DNA of 6,818 nucleotides from Flavobacteriaceae bacterium. GTDB lineage: Bacteria > Bacteroidota > Bacteroidia > Flavobacteriales > Flavobacteriaceae. Made by a program: the position numbers and the translations under genes. The notes beneath the pieces are model-generated. The model was not told the origin of the DNA. It ran no database searches and saw nothing but the letters and a program-made list of their open reading frames with translations. The DNA lies in assembly GCA_947443815.1 (NCBI GenBank), contig CANEXR010000158.1, positions 1 through 6,818 of the forward strand, read 5' to 3'. Of the stretch, positions 6,749 to 6,818 are shown piece after piece. The number at the start of each line of letters is the position of its first letter. Within the stretch, counting starts at the first letter, position 1.

Positions 6749-6818
6749 AGCCCCGATAGTAGCGGCATCCTTTTTCTGGAACGCTTTTTTGCGTTTCAGA
6801 AAAAGATATAGCGGATAG
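6749..6818 (+). ncRNA. Flavo-1-like structured RNA motif, cut by the window edge
   Basis: A strong hairpin pairs 6770-6784 with 6791-6805 (15 bp, with one G-U at 6779/6796) around a T6 loop. It is flanked by GC-richer blocks that stand out from the AT-rich surroundings: AGCCCCGATAGTAGCGGCAT on the left and GATATAGCGGATAG on the right. The left GATAGTAGCGG and right GATATAGCGG are near-copies. This arrangement (AGCCC..GAT..AGCGGCATCC, variable hairpin, GATATAGCGGATAGC) is one I recall as widespread and intergenic in Flavobacterium genomes and consistent with the Flavo-1 RNA family. The family name is from memory and not tested. Its function is unknown. The 3' part is missing, so outer pairing cannot be completed. 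There is no T run after the hairpin, so it is not a plain terminator. Confidence 0.6.

Noticed and set aside
6568..6768. 66-codon minus-strand ORF across the end of the transporter gene and its terminator
   Set aside because: It overlaps a clear coding end and an intrinsic terminator, and the translation shows no motif.

Overview
The window looks like chromosomal DNA from a member of the Bacteroidota, most probably Flavobacterium or a close relative. The DNA is strongly AT-rich. It carries a type IX secretion gene (porQ), a gene set found only in that phylum. The proteins are rich in Lys, Asn and Ile. There are no strong Shine-Dalgarno sequences, and several upstream regions carry the flavobacterial -7 promoter element (TAnnTTTG). 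A hairpin motif resembling the flavobacterial Flavo-1 RNA lies at the right edge.

Left part, minus strand (1-694): an ECF-type RNA polymerase sigma factor is followed, with an ATGA overlap, by the first 47 codons of a small charged protein that runs off the window. By position and composition this partner is a candidate anti-sigma factor or regulator. A 275-base divergent intergenic region (695-969) separates this pair from lon and holds the likely lon promoter(s).

Middle, plus strand (970-3420): a complete 816-residue ATP-dependent Lon protease with every expected ATPase and Ser-Lys protease residue visible. It is closed by a strong intrinsic terminator (3442-3497), so lon is probably transcribed alone.

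Right part, plus strand (3571-6663): porQ (outer-membrane component of the type IX secretion attachment complex), cmk ((d)CMP kinase) and a NupG-family nucleoside:H+ symporter follow each other with gaps of 44 and 67 bases and no terminator between them. They end at an intrinsic terminator (6687-6718). They may form one transcription unit, possibly with an extra internal promoter before the transporter. The last two fit nucleoside uptake and pyrimidine phosphorylation; porQ is functionally unrelated to them.

Right edge (about 6749-6818): a 15-bp hairpin flanked by near-repeated GATA..TAGCGG blocks, best explained as a Flavo-1-like structured RNA element cut by the window end.

The genes are ordinary core genes. 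I see no mobile element, CRISPR array, tRNA or rRNA, and no clearly new system. The points most worth a second look are the edge RNA motif, the truncated sigma-factor partner and the two forced TTG starts.
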